Positions 29,138-40,001 of a stretch of 64,000 nt of DNA are shown piece by piece. Positions within the stretch are counted from its first letter, which is position 1. The number at the start of each line of letters is the position of its first letter. A program made the position numbers and the translations under genes. Origin of the DNA: Porphyridium purpureum (Eukaryota; Rhodophyta; Bangiophyceae; Porphyridiales; Porphyridiaceae); assembly GCA_008690995.1 (NCBI GenBank), contig VRMN01000002.1, positions 1,054,001 to 1,118,000 on the forward strand, written 5' to 3'. The notes under the pieces were generated by a model, which saw only the letters and a program-made list of their open reading frames with translations, was not told the DNA's origin and did not search any database.

Positions 29138-32100
29138 TCAAGTGTCCCCATGCCTACTGCGTCGTGACCAGTCTGCTGGAATTTCGGACGATGGGTGACA
29201 CAGCACGTACACGCCGTCCGTATTCGACACCTGACAGAACGGCTCCGGGGACGTGAGCACGTACGGCAGGTCGTTTCCGGCAGTAGGGAATTCTTCGTAT
29301 ACTGTCGTTCGTCCCGTGACTTTGCACTTATACTGGCCGCGTTTGCGTGTCAGCAGAGGCGTTTGCTCCACGAATGCCGGTGCAGAAGCTGATGATGATT
29401 GCGGGATGAACTGGTTAAGTTCCGAGGCCTGCTCGTCGCTGATGGCAAGGCGCACGCACGCACCTCCGCCACGATATAGGCCCAGCGCCAAGCAACCGAA
29501 TTCGAGCATTTTCTCAAATACTTCACGATACGTTCGGCCGCCGCTGCTCAGCTCGCCTTCCTCGACCCACGCGAGCGGAATATCAAGCAGTCGGATCCAA
29601 TTCTGGTTCGCAACAAGGTTGCCCTTTTTCTTCAACTTTCTCTTCGTCTTCATACCGAGCAGCAATTGCAGGAAGGACCATATACCCGGCTGTGCAAACT
29701 CGCGCACCATGGTCGCCACATACAGATTTTGAATGTACGTTTCGCCGGAGGCAAATCGCTGCCGTTCTGAGCTCTCGTCCACGATGCGACGCGACGAACA
29801 GGTGCCGGCTTCTCTATCTCGAGAAAGAGTCAGAAATTGCGACTTCGGCGGCCTTGCGCGCCCATATTCCACGGAATGCCGTGTATCAGAATCCTGTGTA
29901 TGGAATTCTGTTCTCTGTTCTTCTTCGCCGCCTTCATCTCCATCTTCGAAATCGCCATCGTCTTCTTCTTCCTCGTCTTCTGCGTCCAAGCTACCGCCGT
30001 CAAGCAGATAAAGCGACCGTGTGCGTGCAATGCGCTGATTAGCTAAATTCTGTGAAATAGCCGCGGTTCTGTGAATAAGTCTGGGGCTACTCAAGGGACG
30101 AGCACCAAACCTTCCTCCAGCAGGAGCAGCTTCATCATCACTATCAATGTACACATCACCCTCAGGCGCATTTTCACCAGCTTCACTTCCTTCGCGATGC
30201 TCCTCGACCGCGAGGATAGTTTCTGCTGGATGCGACTCTGCCAAATGCATAGAAATCTCGCCTACTTCGCCCAAGTGCACTCTGCGTCGGCGTGCACGAG
30301 GTGGCGGTCGCAGAAATTTCAAAGAATCTTCCGAATGCAGCAGCGAGCAAACAAATGCCTTGGAGGACGTTTCGAGTAAGAAGTCAAGTACCATGACGGT
30401 AAATAGGTTCATGGCATCCGCTTCCAGCACGTTCACCGCGTATGCTGCTGAAATGGCAATGGCCCGCGAACGGCTGTACTGGGCGTATCGTAGCGTTTTA
30501 ACGGAAGACGGGTTTCCTTGCACAAAGTAGAGGATGCCCCGGAACCGGTGGTACATGTGATCGATTCCGGCAGGAAATTCTGCACACACCACCACAATCG
30601 GTACGCGTGTCGCGTGGAACGCCGGCCGGTCCTGCCAGATCGACGTTAAAATGTAATCAAGATTGTTTCTCATCTCGCGCCGCTGAGAAAAGCAGATCAC
30701 GATGTGACCTGACAGCTCAACGGGCAGCGCTTGATTGATGTAGAGCAATTTTGCCTTCCTGCGAATATCCACAAGCTCAGCCATGCTCAAATCCTTAGCG
30801 ACGGTCTTGGAAGGGGTGCGCGATGCTGTGGACGAGCCGTAGGCGAACGTCCCTGATGCCTTTTCACGAAGAATGTCCGCAATCACCGCAGACGCGTGCG
30901 ATGCGATGGTCGCAGACTTGTTCGGCGGCGGCGCTGTTACGGACTGTGGCGTAGCCGTGGCGACATCGCTCCCGGAAGAATGCGACGAAATATCTGCAGC
31001 CGAGGCATGGAAGCCAGCAATAGGATCAAAATGCTCAGTGGCGAGTTCAAAGTCGATCTGGTCTCCGCCGAAAATCAAGTCATACAAGTCGCTTGGGTGA
31101 TGGTGATGCACGGAAGCGCCAGCTGAGCCGAGCTCATTCTGGCCATGGTCGGACGCGTTCGAATCGGTGTCGCTGAGACCTTGCTCGGAATGCTGCCGAG
31201 CAATAAAGTTGGCGGCACTCTCTAGAATTGCAGAGATCACTTCTTTGGGATGGAAGGTGAAACAAATCAATACCCGCCCGTGTTCGAGCACGGATGTCGT
31301 GCGCATGGGCTCCCAGTCTTGCTCGTCTGGGTCTCGTTGCATGGCCAGCAGTACCACACCAAAGTCATTTAGCACCGAGGCAAGCGAAAAATAACGCATG
31401 CCATCCAGCGCGCGCGGCACCACGGCGTAAGCTAAACGCACACTCGCCCCCACCTTGTACTCAATCTGCCACGGCAAATCAGCCAGGTCTGGCTTGGGCT
31501 TGTCCTCACGGACAAGATTGGCCACCAGCGTTGAAAGCCCATTCGAGAACAAACTTTCCGTCACGAGCGTCCAGGTGATGACCTGGTGGCAAAATGATGC
31601 ACTCAGGCGCTCCAGGCGCACTTGAAGATCGCCAGAACCGCACAGCGCAACGCCGTACTCGTCGTCATTATCCTGCTGCCGCTCGGACAATGCTATGTTG
31701 ACCTGCAGCACTGACTCGCGCACGAGACACAGCGCGTAAACTGGTATGCGTCCGGCAAATGCGCGCACTGACAAGATGCTCATGGTGACTTCGGACTCTT
31801 CCCGATACGCAATCTCGGCTGCAGTGTCGCACATGATGAAGACACATAGCGCGTCCGCCACTTGCGCGCGCTCGAGATCGCGCAAGTTGGATAGTGAGCC
31901 TTCCAGGTACACACATTGCTTCTGCAGATGTGCGTTGCTGTTCATTAGTGAAAGCCACTCGTCGTCGAGCCAATCGCGTGCGTTGCACAGGAGCACCACG
32001 TGGGTGTTGTAATGCTCGGGGAACGAGTAAAACTCGTCGAGAAATTTCTGCACGAGCCGAAAGCGAGGCGCTCCGCCCAGAACAACATGCTCAGTTGCGC

Positions 32101-33100
32101 TCTTGGCGTACGTTCCCATGCCCATCCGAAGCGAGGATGACACCTCGACCGCTTGCGTGACACTGCGCGAAACTAAGAAGACGCCCATCACAATGATAGC
32201 AATGACGGCGAGTCGTCCAAGCAGCGTGCCGGGCTCAAAGTCACCAAAGCCAACGGTGGTAATCGTAATGACCGTGAAATATAGCGAATTGGCCCAATTG
32301 AACGCGTACATCTCCTTGTAAATTGATGCCGCTGGGTCGCCCATAAGCTCAAAGAGCTGCGCGCCACTTGCCACCACATAGATGAATCCGGCAACTTGAA
32401 TAGCAAGCTTGACGTAAAAGCGCTGCAGCTTGGAATACTTGACGAGCACGAGACCGCGATGATCGAGCTCCGACCATAATTTCACAACGCGGACCATCTG
32501 GAAAAAGTTCCAATTCAGCCATAGACCTGGACGCGACTGCATGAGGCTCACGAGAGAAAAGCACTCGATAATTACATCAGCCGAGCATGCAAAGAGGAGT
32601 GGCTGGTTGCTCACAATGAACTTGAGCACGAGTCTCAAAAACAGCAAAATTCCCACCAGCATTTCGATGCGCGCGAGCAACAGAGGTACGGTCCTCCAGT
32701 ACGTGGCGGCAACGTAAAGCACGCAAACCGCGCTAGACACCAGAATGCGAATGTATGGCAGATAGAGCATGAAAAACTTTTCTCGCTCAAAGAGCGTTCG
32801 CACGCGCTCGCGCATTTTCACCAAGCTCGCGAACAGCCAGGAGCCTGTGCCTCGCTTTCGCCGGCGCCACACGGACGAATGAAATAAGTGCGGCGCACTT
32901 TTGTGCTTCCGCGAGTGGTACAGCACCTCGCCTGTCCGAAACAGAACACGCAGCAAGCCCGCGACAATCAGCATGGCCGCGACCCAAAACCCGGTCTTCC
33001 ATACATCCCACAACTCTGTCCATTCCGGCAGAGCCGGGTCGCGGTTTTTGAATGTAGTATAGGGCGGCGGCGTTTGTGATGCCCCTCCGCGCTCATCCAT
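29138..33100 (-). CDS. BK/Slo-type potassium channel with RCK domains, 1320 aa
   Basis: The frame is open to 33166 but the first in-frame ATG is at 33100. The N-terminal third has about six to seven membrane segments and a pore loop whose selectivity filter is TVGFGD (residues 282-287), preceded by an S4-like segment with few positive charges. Then come two regulator-of-K-conductance domains (about 320-560 and 770-930) with the Rossmann-like start HVVLLCNA and a second HIVICFSQ. This order is that of calcium-gated BK (Slo1) channels. Two acidic linkers (one near residue 1060 with EDEEEEDDGDFEDGDEGG) and a C-terminal globular part complete it. The substrate is K+. The gating ligand cannot be told: no obvious Asp-rich calcium bowl is recognised, though the acidic linkers might serve. 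Confidence 0.85.
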   Translation of the reverse strand: MDERGGASQTPPPYTTFKNRDPALPEWTELWDVWKTGFWVAAMLIVAGLLRVLFRTGEVLYHSRKHKSAPHLFHSSVWRRRKRGTGSWLFASLVKMRERVRTLFEREKFFMLYLPYIRILVSSAVCVLYVAATYWRTVPLLLARIEMLVGILLFLRLVLKFIVSNQPLLFACSADVIIECFSLVSLMQSRPGLWLNWNFFQMVRVVKLWSELDHRGLVLVKYSKLQRFYVKLAIQVAGFIYVVASGAQLFELMGDPAASIYKEMYAFNWANSLYFTVITITTVGFGDFEPGTLLGRLAVIAIIVMGVFLVSRSVTQAVEVSSSLRMGMGTYAKSATEHVVLGGAPRFRLVQKFLDEFYSFPEHYNTHVVLLCNARDWLDDEWLSLMNSNAHLQKQCVYLEGSLSNLRDLERAQVADALCVFIMCDTAAEIAYREESEVTMSILSVRAFAGRIPVYALCLVRESVLQVNIALSERQQDNDDEYGVALCGSGDLQVRLERLSASFCHQVITWTLVTESLFSNGLSTLVANLVREDKPKPDLADLPWQIEYKVGASVRLAYAVVPRALDGMRYFSLASVLNDFGVVLLAMQRDPDEQDWEPMRTTSVLEHGRVLICFTFHPKEVISAILESAANFIARQHSEQGLSDTDSNASDHGQNELGSAGASVHHHHPSDLYDLIFGGDQIDFELATEHFDPIAGFHASAADISSHSSGSDVATATPQSVTAPPPNKSATIASHASAVIADILREKASGTFAYGSSTASRTPSKTVAKDLSMAELVDIRRKAKLLYINQALPVELSGHIVICFSQRREMRNNLDYILTSIWQDRPAFHATRVPIVVVCAEFPAGIDHMYHRFRGILYFVQGNPSSVKTLRYAQYSRSRAIAISAAYAVNVLEADAMNLFTVMVLDFLLETSSKAFVCSLLHSEDSLKFLRPPPRARRRRVHLGEVGEISMHLAESHPAETILAVEEHREGSEAGENAPEGDVYIDSDDEAAPAGGRFGARPLSSPRLIHRTAAISQNLANQRIARTRSLYLLDGGSLDAEDEEEEDDGDFEDGDEGGEEEQRTEFHTQDSDTRHSVEYGRARPPKSQFLTLSRDREAGTCSSRRIVDESSERQRFASGETYIQNLYVATMVREFAQPGIWSFLQLLLGMKTKRKLKKKGNLVANQNWIRLLDIPLAWVEEGELSSGGRTYREVFEKMLEFGCLALGLYRGGGACVRLAISDEQASELNQFIPQSSSASAPAFVEQTPLLTRKRGQYKCKVTGRTTVYEEFPTAGNDLPYVLTSPEPFCQVSNTDGVYVLCHPSSEIPADWSRRSRHGDT

Positions 33101-33409
33101 CCCAGCTTCTTCTCCTGGGTCATTGGCGTTCTCGACACCCACTCCATCCCGTCTACCACTACCCAAACCTTTTCCACGCCGTCCCGAACTTTAACGGTTC
33201 CTTATCGGTTCAACGGCTCAAAGATTCACCCTTGTAAATTGGACGGCTTTAATATGACTAGTGTAAGCATGGGTTCGGAGCCACTTTGGCGAGAAGCACG
33301 CGGTGAGCTGGCTATAAAGAGCAGCCGGAGTCCGTGCCGGTGCTGGTGGCATGGATGCTGGACCGACGCGACGCGCGCACGGCACAGTCGCTCGGCGCGG
33401 ACCAGGAGA

Positions 33410-33667
33410 ATGGGATGGTTCGGGAAGTCGAAAGCAGCGAAGGAGGCGAAGCCAGCGCCAGGCATTGGCTCGGTCGGCGCGCAGGCCACGGCCAAGGCAA
33501 AGCTGCCGAACCACGGCTTGAAGAAGGCGAAGCCGGTTAAGCACACCGCCGCGGAGGAGAGAGAGCGCGCCGGCAAGGCGAAGAAGGACAAGTGGCAGGA
33601 CGTCGGCGACGAGGCGGCGAAGAAGGCGCGGCAGCGCAATATGCGCAAGGGCCTGTTCGGCAAGTAG
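33410..33667 (+). CDS. Small basic protein, 85 aa
   Basis: An ATG at 33410 begins MGWFGKSKAAKEAK and ends MRKGLFGK. It is lysine/alanine-rich, highly charged and probably disordered or helical, with no signal peptide. Composition resembles small nucleic-acid- or ribosome-associated proteins, but I do not recognise a family. The frame also extends upstream without a better ATG. The WFGK start and LFGK end mirror each other, which may be coincidence. It lies 310 bp from the divergent channel gene. Confidence 0.5.
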   Translation: MGWFGKSKAAKEAKPAPGIGSVGAQATAKAKLPNHGLKKAKPVKHTAAEERERAGKAKKDKWQDVGDEAAKKARQRNMRKGLFGK

Positions 33668-35109
33668 CCACGTCCACCACGCGCGCTGCTTGCTCGTGCA
33701 TCGTACCCTTCAGCTCACAACATGAAAAACGTTTGGGAAACCGCGGGTGTACAGCGAGTCCGGTAGCAGTGTACAGTCATCGGTTCCAGCCCGTTGAGCG
33801 AGCGAGCACGCACATCATAGCAAACCATGACCGAAATGCGTGGCGATACTTTGTCTTAAGAAAAACGATCCAGTCTACTATAAAACTGTGAGGGGTTCTG
33901 TGGAAAGTGTACCGCGGAAGCTCACGGCGGTTTGAGGACTTGTCACAGGGCAGGGGCAAGATCATTCGGCCCGCGGAGAATCGGAATGAATCCCGGTTTG
34001 CTTGCTCATAAGCGCGTCGAAGATAGACGCAGTCGAGGATGCAATCTTGTTGACGTACAGCTCATGGCCAGTGTCGGCTCGCCAAATCTTCCGAGCCAGA
34101 GCCTCTGTATTCTTGAGCTCCTGCACATTCTGAAGCTGCCGCGCGACCGTGCACACCTTGCGCGCGAGCAGCTCCCGCAAAATTGCGACGGTAGTGCATT
34201 CCGGCAAGTACGCTGGCAAGGCTTAAAGCCCGGCATTTTCATCGCTCGCGAAATTCTTCAGCGGCCACAGACGTACACCCTCACGTCGTGCCAATGCAAC
34301 AACAGAGCCGTGCCCAGTATTTTGCGACAGCAAGCTAGCACAATATCCTCACGAAGCTGAGAAAGATGATTTGCAACCGCGAAGGTGCCCTCCATAAATA
34401 AAGATGAGCCCTTCCCTTCGCATTAGGGCGCCCCGAGCCATATATCTGCCACTACTGGAGTCTCTTGGCCAAATGACCAGGAATCTCTTCCGCATGCTCA
34501 AGACGCAGCTTGGTAAAACCATAGGACCCTTTCATGCGAAAGATCTTATCGAGAATGACCACAATTGAGGCCAACCTCATTCATTCTGGCTGAAGCCGCC
34601 TGGCCGAAGAAATGTTCCTTAGCTTGCTAACGACAATCAGTGGCAGACGAGCTGAAATGTTGCCCCACTCATGTGTTTGGCTCACTGCCTCCCTAGTTTT
34701 GCGTTGCGAACGCGCAGTGCAGAATGATCAAACATGTTGGGCGCTCCTTCAAAAGCACAGTACAATTTTGATTCCTCCTTTCGAGTGTCTCACCGTCAGC
34801 CTTCAAACAACTGTGGATGTGCCTGCACGCGTCAGGAACGGTCCAAAAGAGGAGAACGGTGTTCTTGAAATGCCCAGATCGGTACTCTTGGCCTATATGC
34901 TCGAGCCCGCCCCACGAATGCTTGCAACGCGTTCTTTTGCCTGTGCCGAAGGACGAAGGTTACGCGTCATGGCGTCGGAATGAATTGTCCCACGAGGTGC
35001 ACTAGAGCCGCGTTTCTGCGCCCGCAATGGACGGCCGGCATCTCAGATCTTTCGCGGCCACGCAAGGGTGTCGATTATGCGTCCTGAGCCGCGAATCTCT
35101 TCCTAGCAG
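33668..35109. other. Intergenic region, no supported gene
   Basis: The only frame with protein-like composition is on the minus strand, 33962-34219 (helical, about 85 codons, no ATG at its start). It might be an exon of an unrecognised small gene. A plus-strand frame at 33932-34360 overlaps it. The last 300 bp would contain the PLAA promoter. Confidence 0.35.
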
Positions 35110-37878
35110 ATGCTCCTCAAGCACGGCGCAACATTTCCCACAACAGCGCGCCAACGTTTAACGTGGAATCACTATTTTATAAGAGAAATGAACGGTCCCT
35201 TGTTTGTTCGGTTCGTGCCTTGCTTGCTCGTTAAGTGCGACGACACAAAGGTGGAAGCCAAGGATCGCCGGAACGCGCGGCGGTTGTCGGATCCATCGCA
35301 CGGGCTGACTGACGGGGAATCGTCGCTCATGGGGACGCCAGTGAACGCCATGTACAAGCTGCGCGCCGAGCTGAGCTTGCACACCGGCGATGTGCGATGT
35401 GTGACATGGCTGGGCCCGGGTAGGTTTGCGTCCGCGTCGCGCGACAAGTTGGTCGTCGTGTGGAAGGAGGAGAGCGGGCTGGACATACGAAGCCAGGAAG
35501 ATCAGGATAGTGAACAGCTCAGAAATCAAAGCGCCGCCCAGTACCACGCAGAACATGTGCTGCATGGTCATGAGCATTACGTCAACGCGTTGAGGTACCT
35601 GCCAAGCTTGCAGGTGCTTGTGTCTGCATCTGCGGACAAGACGCTTCGCGCTTGGGACGTGGCGGATGGCGTCACGCTGGGCGTGGGAGCTGAGCACTCG
35701 CAAGCGATTTGCGCGCTGGAAGTCCTAGGCGAGAATCGTCTCGTGAGTTGCTCGTGGGATCACACGGCTCGAGTGTGGAGCGTGCAACGTGAGGGTGCAA
35801 GTGCAATTTTCAAGTGTGATGCCGTGATTTCGTCGCACAAGGCGCCCGTATGGGATGCTTGCGCCATCGAGCGACTCGAGCTTCTCTTTACGGTTGGCGC
35901 AGACAAGAAACTCTGCGCATTCAACCTTTCCGAATCCGGCCCTCCCGGTACAATGCCCGTCGCAGTAGTGGAAAACGCACATGAGGATGTCATTCGTGGC
36001 GTGCGGGCCTTACCGCCGAGCACAAATAACAGCGACAAGAGCGTACTTGTAACCGTGGCGAACGACGGGTGGCTGCGGACATGGACCGTGACTCGCGTCT
36101 CAAAACAAGAGGTGCAGATCCAGCCACTTCGAGTACTGTCGGATGTTCACGGTGGCCATTTTATTTACACACTGAGCGTCGGATACTCGAGCTTGCCTGA
36201 CGGTCTCGTTGAAATTCATACGGGTGGGGAGGATAGCACACTGCGCGTCATCGAAGACGACGGCTCTGGTTCCGAACTAAACATGGTGCAAAGCCTGCAA
36301 CATCCGGGTACCGTGTGGTCTATCGCGTCGTGCATTGACGCGAACCAGCATGACCTGGTGACGGGCTGTTCGGATCAAATTGTGCGCGTATTCACACGCC
36401 GCGCCGATCGCGTGGCACCAGAGGAAGTGCTGGCGCAGTACGAAGCGTCAATCAAAGAACGAAAGGTTGCTTCGCAAACCATCGGCGGCGTGGATGTGTC
36501 AAAGTTGCCGGACGAAACCGCTCTTCTGGTGCCTGGGAAAAGGGAGGGTGAGAACAAAATCATTAAGAACAGTGCAACGGGCGTCGCAGAGGTGCACATG
36601 TGGGAATCGAGCTCGCAAAGCTGGAGCAAGGTCGGTGACGTGGTCGACAATCCCAACAGCAGCGGCAGCGGTAATGGCGCGAAAGAAATTAATGGTGTTC
36701 CCTTTGATTTCGTGTTCGATGTCGAAGTCGACACCAATGGACCGCATTTGAAGCTTGGATACAACACGGGCGAAAACCCGTACACAGCAGCGCAGCGCTT
36801 TATCGAAGATAACGAAATGTCTCAGGAATTTCTGGACCAAATCGCAAACTTCATTGAACAGCAGGTTCCTCCATCTGCTTTGATGCCGTCTGGGCCAAAT
36901 GCGGCCGCATCCGACCCGCTGACTGGTGGCAGCAGGTATATTCCATCGTCTTCTGGGACGCCGGCAGCGGCGACTGGCGGGCACATTCCGGATGGAAGTC
37001 CCCTGACAGAAGGACGATATCGGCCAGGCGGTTCTGCGGCGGGAACATCGCCTTCAGCCGCCACAGCCGCCCCCATCAAATACATTCCAAACTTGCACGA
37101 GCTTGTGCTCTTCAAGCACAGCGATATGCTGGAAAAAATGCATGGAAAGATTTTGGAGTATGATGGGGAGCCTCAGATTGATGATGCGACGCGTACAGCG
37201 CTCGCCGGCCTCTTTGCTGCGCTCAGCGCACCGGATGCGTCGCAAACAGCGCTCATGGACGAGCAAATGTCGGCAGTTGAGTCTCTGCTGCAGCGTCCAG
37301 TAGGTGTTGTTTTCCCTGTGCTCGACCTCGCTCGGCTAATTGTGTCACGGCCGTCAGGCGTGGCATACTTTTTCGGCAAGCGCGAAGGCGCCGTGTTGGA
37401 ACGCGTACTAGAGCTCGCGCAAATGGCCGATGCACCGCCGCCAGTGCTTATCATGAGTGGCAGATTCCTCTGCAACCTGTTCATCAGCCGGTTAAGCGTG
37501 AATTTTATGCAAGCCAACCTGGAGCGCGTCTTGCGGGCCGCACGGCCCATGGCTGCGAGCCAGAATGCCAAAGCTCGCGAAGCATTCTCGGGTCTGGTTT
37601 GGAACTACGCGACGCTTCTGCACGGCGCCAAGGCGAGTGCCGTACAGAAAGGGGCGCTTTTGGCGTGCATCACTGAGCTTCTCAATTCGCACCTCGATAC
37701 GGTCGAGCTCCACGTGTTCCGGCAAATGGTCGCAATGGGCACTTGTATGTACGACGACAAGGAAGCTGTTGCGCTGGCCAATGAGCTCAACGTACCGATT
37801 GCTGTCGCAAACGCGGCTCGTGTCTCGGCGCGAACACAGGCAGTGGCGGAACAAATTGCAAGGCTTCTTATCTTGTAA
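35110..37878 (+). CDS. PLAA: PLAA/Doa1/Ufd3 ubiquitin-binding WD-repeat protein
   Basis: 922 residues from ATG 35110; a second ATG at 35350 lies just before the first WD repeat (MYKLRAELSLHTGDVR) and may be the true start, because family members usually begin there. Domains in order: about seven WD40 repeats (to about residue 450), a PFU ubiquitin-binding domain (about 530-590, FDFVFDVEVDTNGPHLKLGY then NPYTAAQRFI), a Gly/Pro/Ser-rich linker, and a PUL domain (about 655-922) that binds the C-terminus of CDC48/p97. Doa1 acts with CDC48 in ubiquitin-dependent degradation and sorting. Length and order fit the family well. Confidence 0.92.
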   Translation: MLLKHGATFPTTARQRLTWNHYFIREMNGPLFVRFVPCLLVKCDDTKVEAKDRRNARRLSDPSHGLTDGESSLMGTPVNAMYKLRAELSLHTGDVRCVTWLGPGRFASASRDKLVVVWKEESGLDIRSQEDQDSEQLRNQSAAQYHAEHVLHGHEHYVNALRYLPSLQVLVSASADKTLRAWDVADGVTLGVGAEHSQAICALEVLGENRLVSCSWDHTARVWSVQREGASAIFKCDAVISSHKAPVWDACAIERLELLFTVGADKKLCAFNLSESGPPGTMPVAVVENAHEDVIRGVRALPPSTNNSDKSVLVTVANDGWLRTWTVTRVSKQEVQIQPLRVLSDVHGGHFIYTLSVGYSSLPDGLVEIHTGGEDSTLRVIEDDGSGSELNMVQSLQHPGTVWSIASCIDANQHDLVTGCSDQIVRVFTRRADRVAPEEVLAQYEASIKERKVASQTIGGVDVSKLPDETALLVPGKREGENKIIKNSATGVAEVHMWESSSQSWSKVGDVVDNPNSSGSGNGAKEINGVPFDFVFDVEVDTNGPHLKLGYNTGENPYTAAQRFIEDNEMSQEFLDQIANFIEQQVPPSALMPSGPNAAASDPLTGGSRYIPSSSGTPAAATGGHIPDGSPLTEGRYRPGGSAAGTSPSAATAAPIKYIPNLHELVLFKHSDMLEKMHGKILEYDGEPQIDDATRTALAGLFAALSAPDASQTALMDEQMSAVESLLQRPVGVVFPVLDLARLIVSRPSGVAYFFGKREGAVLERVLELAQMADAPPPVLIMSGRFLCNLFISRLSVNFMQANLERVLRAARPMAASQNAKAREAFSGLVWNYATLLHGAKASAVQKGALLACITELLNSHLDTVELHVFRQMVAMGTCMYDDKEAVALANELNVPIAVANAARVSARTQAVAEQIARLLIL

Positions 37879-38244
37879 AATTGAGTTTTAGCTTTGCCTT
37901 TCTCCACAAGAACCCGCTCACAGTTGCCTTGCCTGGCTGACGATGGCATTCTGCATGACTTTCCTTTTGCATCTATCTCAAGCCTTCCGGCAATGCGCAG
38001 AGAACGACAAGTGCATACGAAGCTTGGCGGGAAGACTGCACGAATCTGTCTAGGAGCGACTGGTAAACCCACACTGTGGACAAGACAGCAGAACCAGCAG
38101 CACATGTGGGTGCGTCAGAGTCCTTCCTACACGGCCAAGCAGAGACTCGCAAGGGAACTGCTGAGTGACCGACGAGAGAGTAAGAGGGTGTAAGAAGAAA
38201 ATGCGGGTACGGCGGGTGGCGCCAAGGCATTGTGCGAGAAGATA
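37879..38244. other. Intergenic region
   Basis: 366 bp between PLAA and the ULP1 gene. No feature is recognised; it probably holds the PLAA 3' end and the ULP1 promoter. Confidence 0.4.
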
Positions 38245-39930
38245 ATGCAAAAACCGCATCAAGATAGAACGCTTCCGAACACGTCGCTCAAGCCGCGCCC
38301 TTTGATTAGGCGCATCCGTGAATTATTTCTCCGCAAACTGCGCTACAGGAATCGTACTCTCGACAGAGGACACAGCAATATCAGTGCAGCGGGCAACTCC
38401 TTGGCCGCAGCGGCGCGCCGGCTTGCGAGCTTTGATAATAGAGGACCGGAGCTGAAGGCAGAAACCGCAAAGGAGAAGCAACAAGAAAATCCGAGAGTCG
38501 CGTCGCCCGTCTGGCCGTCACTGTTGACAGCAGTCCCGCTTCCTCGGCGAACGAGACCGTCCCGGTCCGCATTTTGGGCGTGGGACCGTATGCTTGACGA
38601 GGGTATGATGGCGCTGGACAGTCAATTCGGCGCAAACAATACAGGCCTTGAAGTGAGGGATGGCAGTGCAAACAGAGACGGTGACACCAGCCCGAAACGT
38701 GAGCCTGCAGGAACGCGAAGATGCGGAGACCAAAGCCGCGCCTTGATGCAATCGCTCGACACAGTCGATTTAGTATCCAGTAGTGGAACTGAAGCGGTTA
38801 ACTCTCCATCGAGTGAGGCCACGTTGATCAGGCCGACGTCCATATCCAGGCGCGAACACATTCCGAGAAGGGCGAGCGTCCAGCCCAACACGGCCAAGGT
38901 GGTCGATATGATTGATCTTGTCAGCTGCAGTGAAAGCGAGGATGACCTTACGGAGCCTGTGATGAGCTTGCGTGGCGACAAGCAAGAGCACGCGCAAGCC
39001 AGCTTGGATCATGCCCTTCGGCGGTTGGGCTCGCTGTCCGTGACTCGCACAGACCGCGAGACCTTCTGTGGACTCGCCAGCCAAGTTTCATCCATTCGCA
39101 TGAGATGGAGGACTGAACGGCTCGCTCCACCAACGGGAGAAAAGCTGAACGACGTCTTGAAATGGGCTTTCCGCGGTCCGCAAAAGTACCCGCTTGTCAC
39201 AGTGAAAGCTGCGAAAATCACGCTTCAACGAGAAGACATGTGTCGTCTCCGCGGGAGCAGTTGGCTCAATGATGAGCTTGTGAATTCCTACGTGGCATTG
39301 TTGAATGCGCGCAACGCGGCTCGACGGGAAGAGAATGCGAGCTGCGGGCATAATTCCAGGCCTTGTGTGCAGCGAGTGTACTGCTTCACGAGTTTTTTCT
39401 ATGCGCGTCTGAATGCGACAAAGGCTGGATACGACTATGACGGCGTGCGACGCTGGACCACACGCGCAAAGGTGGACGTGCTGAGCACTGACATTCTACT
39501 CATTCCCGTCAATCTCGGAAACACGCATTGGGTACTCGTGTCTATCAACATGCGCCGCCAAAGTATTCACTACTTGGATTCGATGTCAAGCCCGGACTCG
39601 CTTTCAAGTTTTGTGATGGCTTCCTTAGCACGGTGGCTCGACGACGAGGTAAATAATAAGCATCCTGGAGCGACCGAGTCGGGCCTCAATCGCGCTGCAG
39701 GACCGTGGAGTTGCTCGTCGTGGCCTCGGAAAGTGTTGCGTCATCTTCCGCGCCAGCGCGACGGTGGCAGTTGCGGTGTATTCATGCTCATGTTTGCGGA
39801 GAGCATCGAATGGCAGGGACACGACCGCGAGTTTGACTTCAATCATAGCCACATTCCGGCTCTCAGGCAACGTGTATGTCTTGAACTTCTAGGGGAGCGC
39901 CTGTGTACATACGAGCCGTGTGTTTCGTAG
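38245..39930 (+). CDS. ULP1/SENP-type SUMO protease, 561 aa
   Basis: First ATG at 38245. The N-terminal 320 residues are low in order and variable; they contain two DLVSSS/DLVSCSE-type motifs (IDLVSCSESEDD and VDLVSSSGTE) that look like SUMO-interacting motifs, hydrophobic next to acidic/serine. The C48 protease domain fills about 325-561: WLNDELVNSYVALLN, then the catalytic triad His428 (in NTHW), Asp445 (in YLDS) and Cys510 (in GGSCGVF), with a preceding Gln in PRQRDGGSC. It matures SUMO and removes it from targets, usually at the nucleus. The SUMO-interacting motifs are my inference. Confidence 0.92.
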   Translation: MQKPHQDRTLPNTSLKPRPLIRRIRELFLRKLRYRNRTLDRGHSNISAAGNSLAAAARRLASFDNRGPELKAETAKEKQQENPRVASPVWPSLLTAVPLPRRTRPSRSAFWAWDRMLDEGMMALDSQFGANNTGLEVRDGSANRDGDTSPKREPAGTRRCGDQSRALMQSLDTVDLVSSSGTEAVNSPSSEATLIRPTSISRREHIPRRASVQPNTAKVVDMIDLVSCSESEDDLTEPVMSLRGDKQEHAQASLDHALRRLGSLSVTRTDRETFCGLASQVSSIRMRWRTERLAPPTGEKLNDVLKWAFRGPQKYPLVTVKAAKITLQREDMCRLRGSSWLNDELVNSYVALLNARNAARREENASCGHNSRPCVQRVYCFTSFFYARLNATKAGYDYDGVRRWTTRAKVDVLSTDILLIPVNLGNTHWVLVSINMRRQSIHYLDSMSSPDSLSSFVMASLARWLDDEVNNKHPGATESGLNRAAGPWSCSSWPRKVLRHLPRQRDGGSCGVFMLMFAESIEWQGHDREFDFNHSHIPALRQRVCLELLGERLCTYEPCVS

Positions 39931-40001
39931 CGTTAAGCAATGACTGGCGAACGGGAAAACTAAAAATGTTTGGATTTCGACGCGTATAATGCTCCAGTGC
40001 C

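Noticed and set aside
33962-34219. Minus-strand frame of 85 codons with helical composition
   Set aside because: No ATG at its start and no family recognised; noted as a possible exon only.
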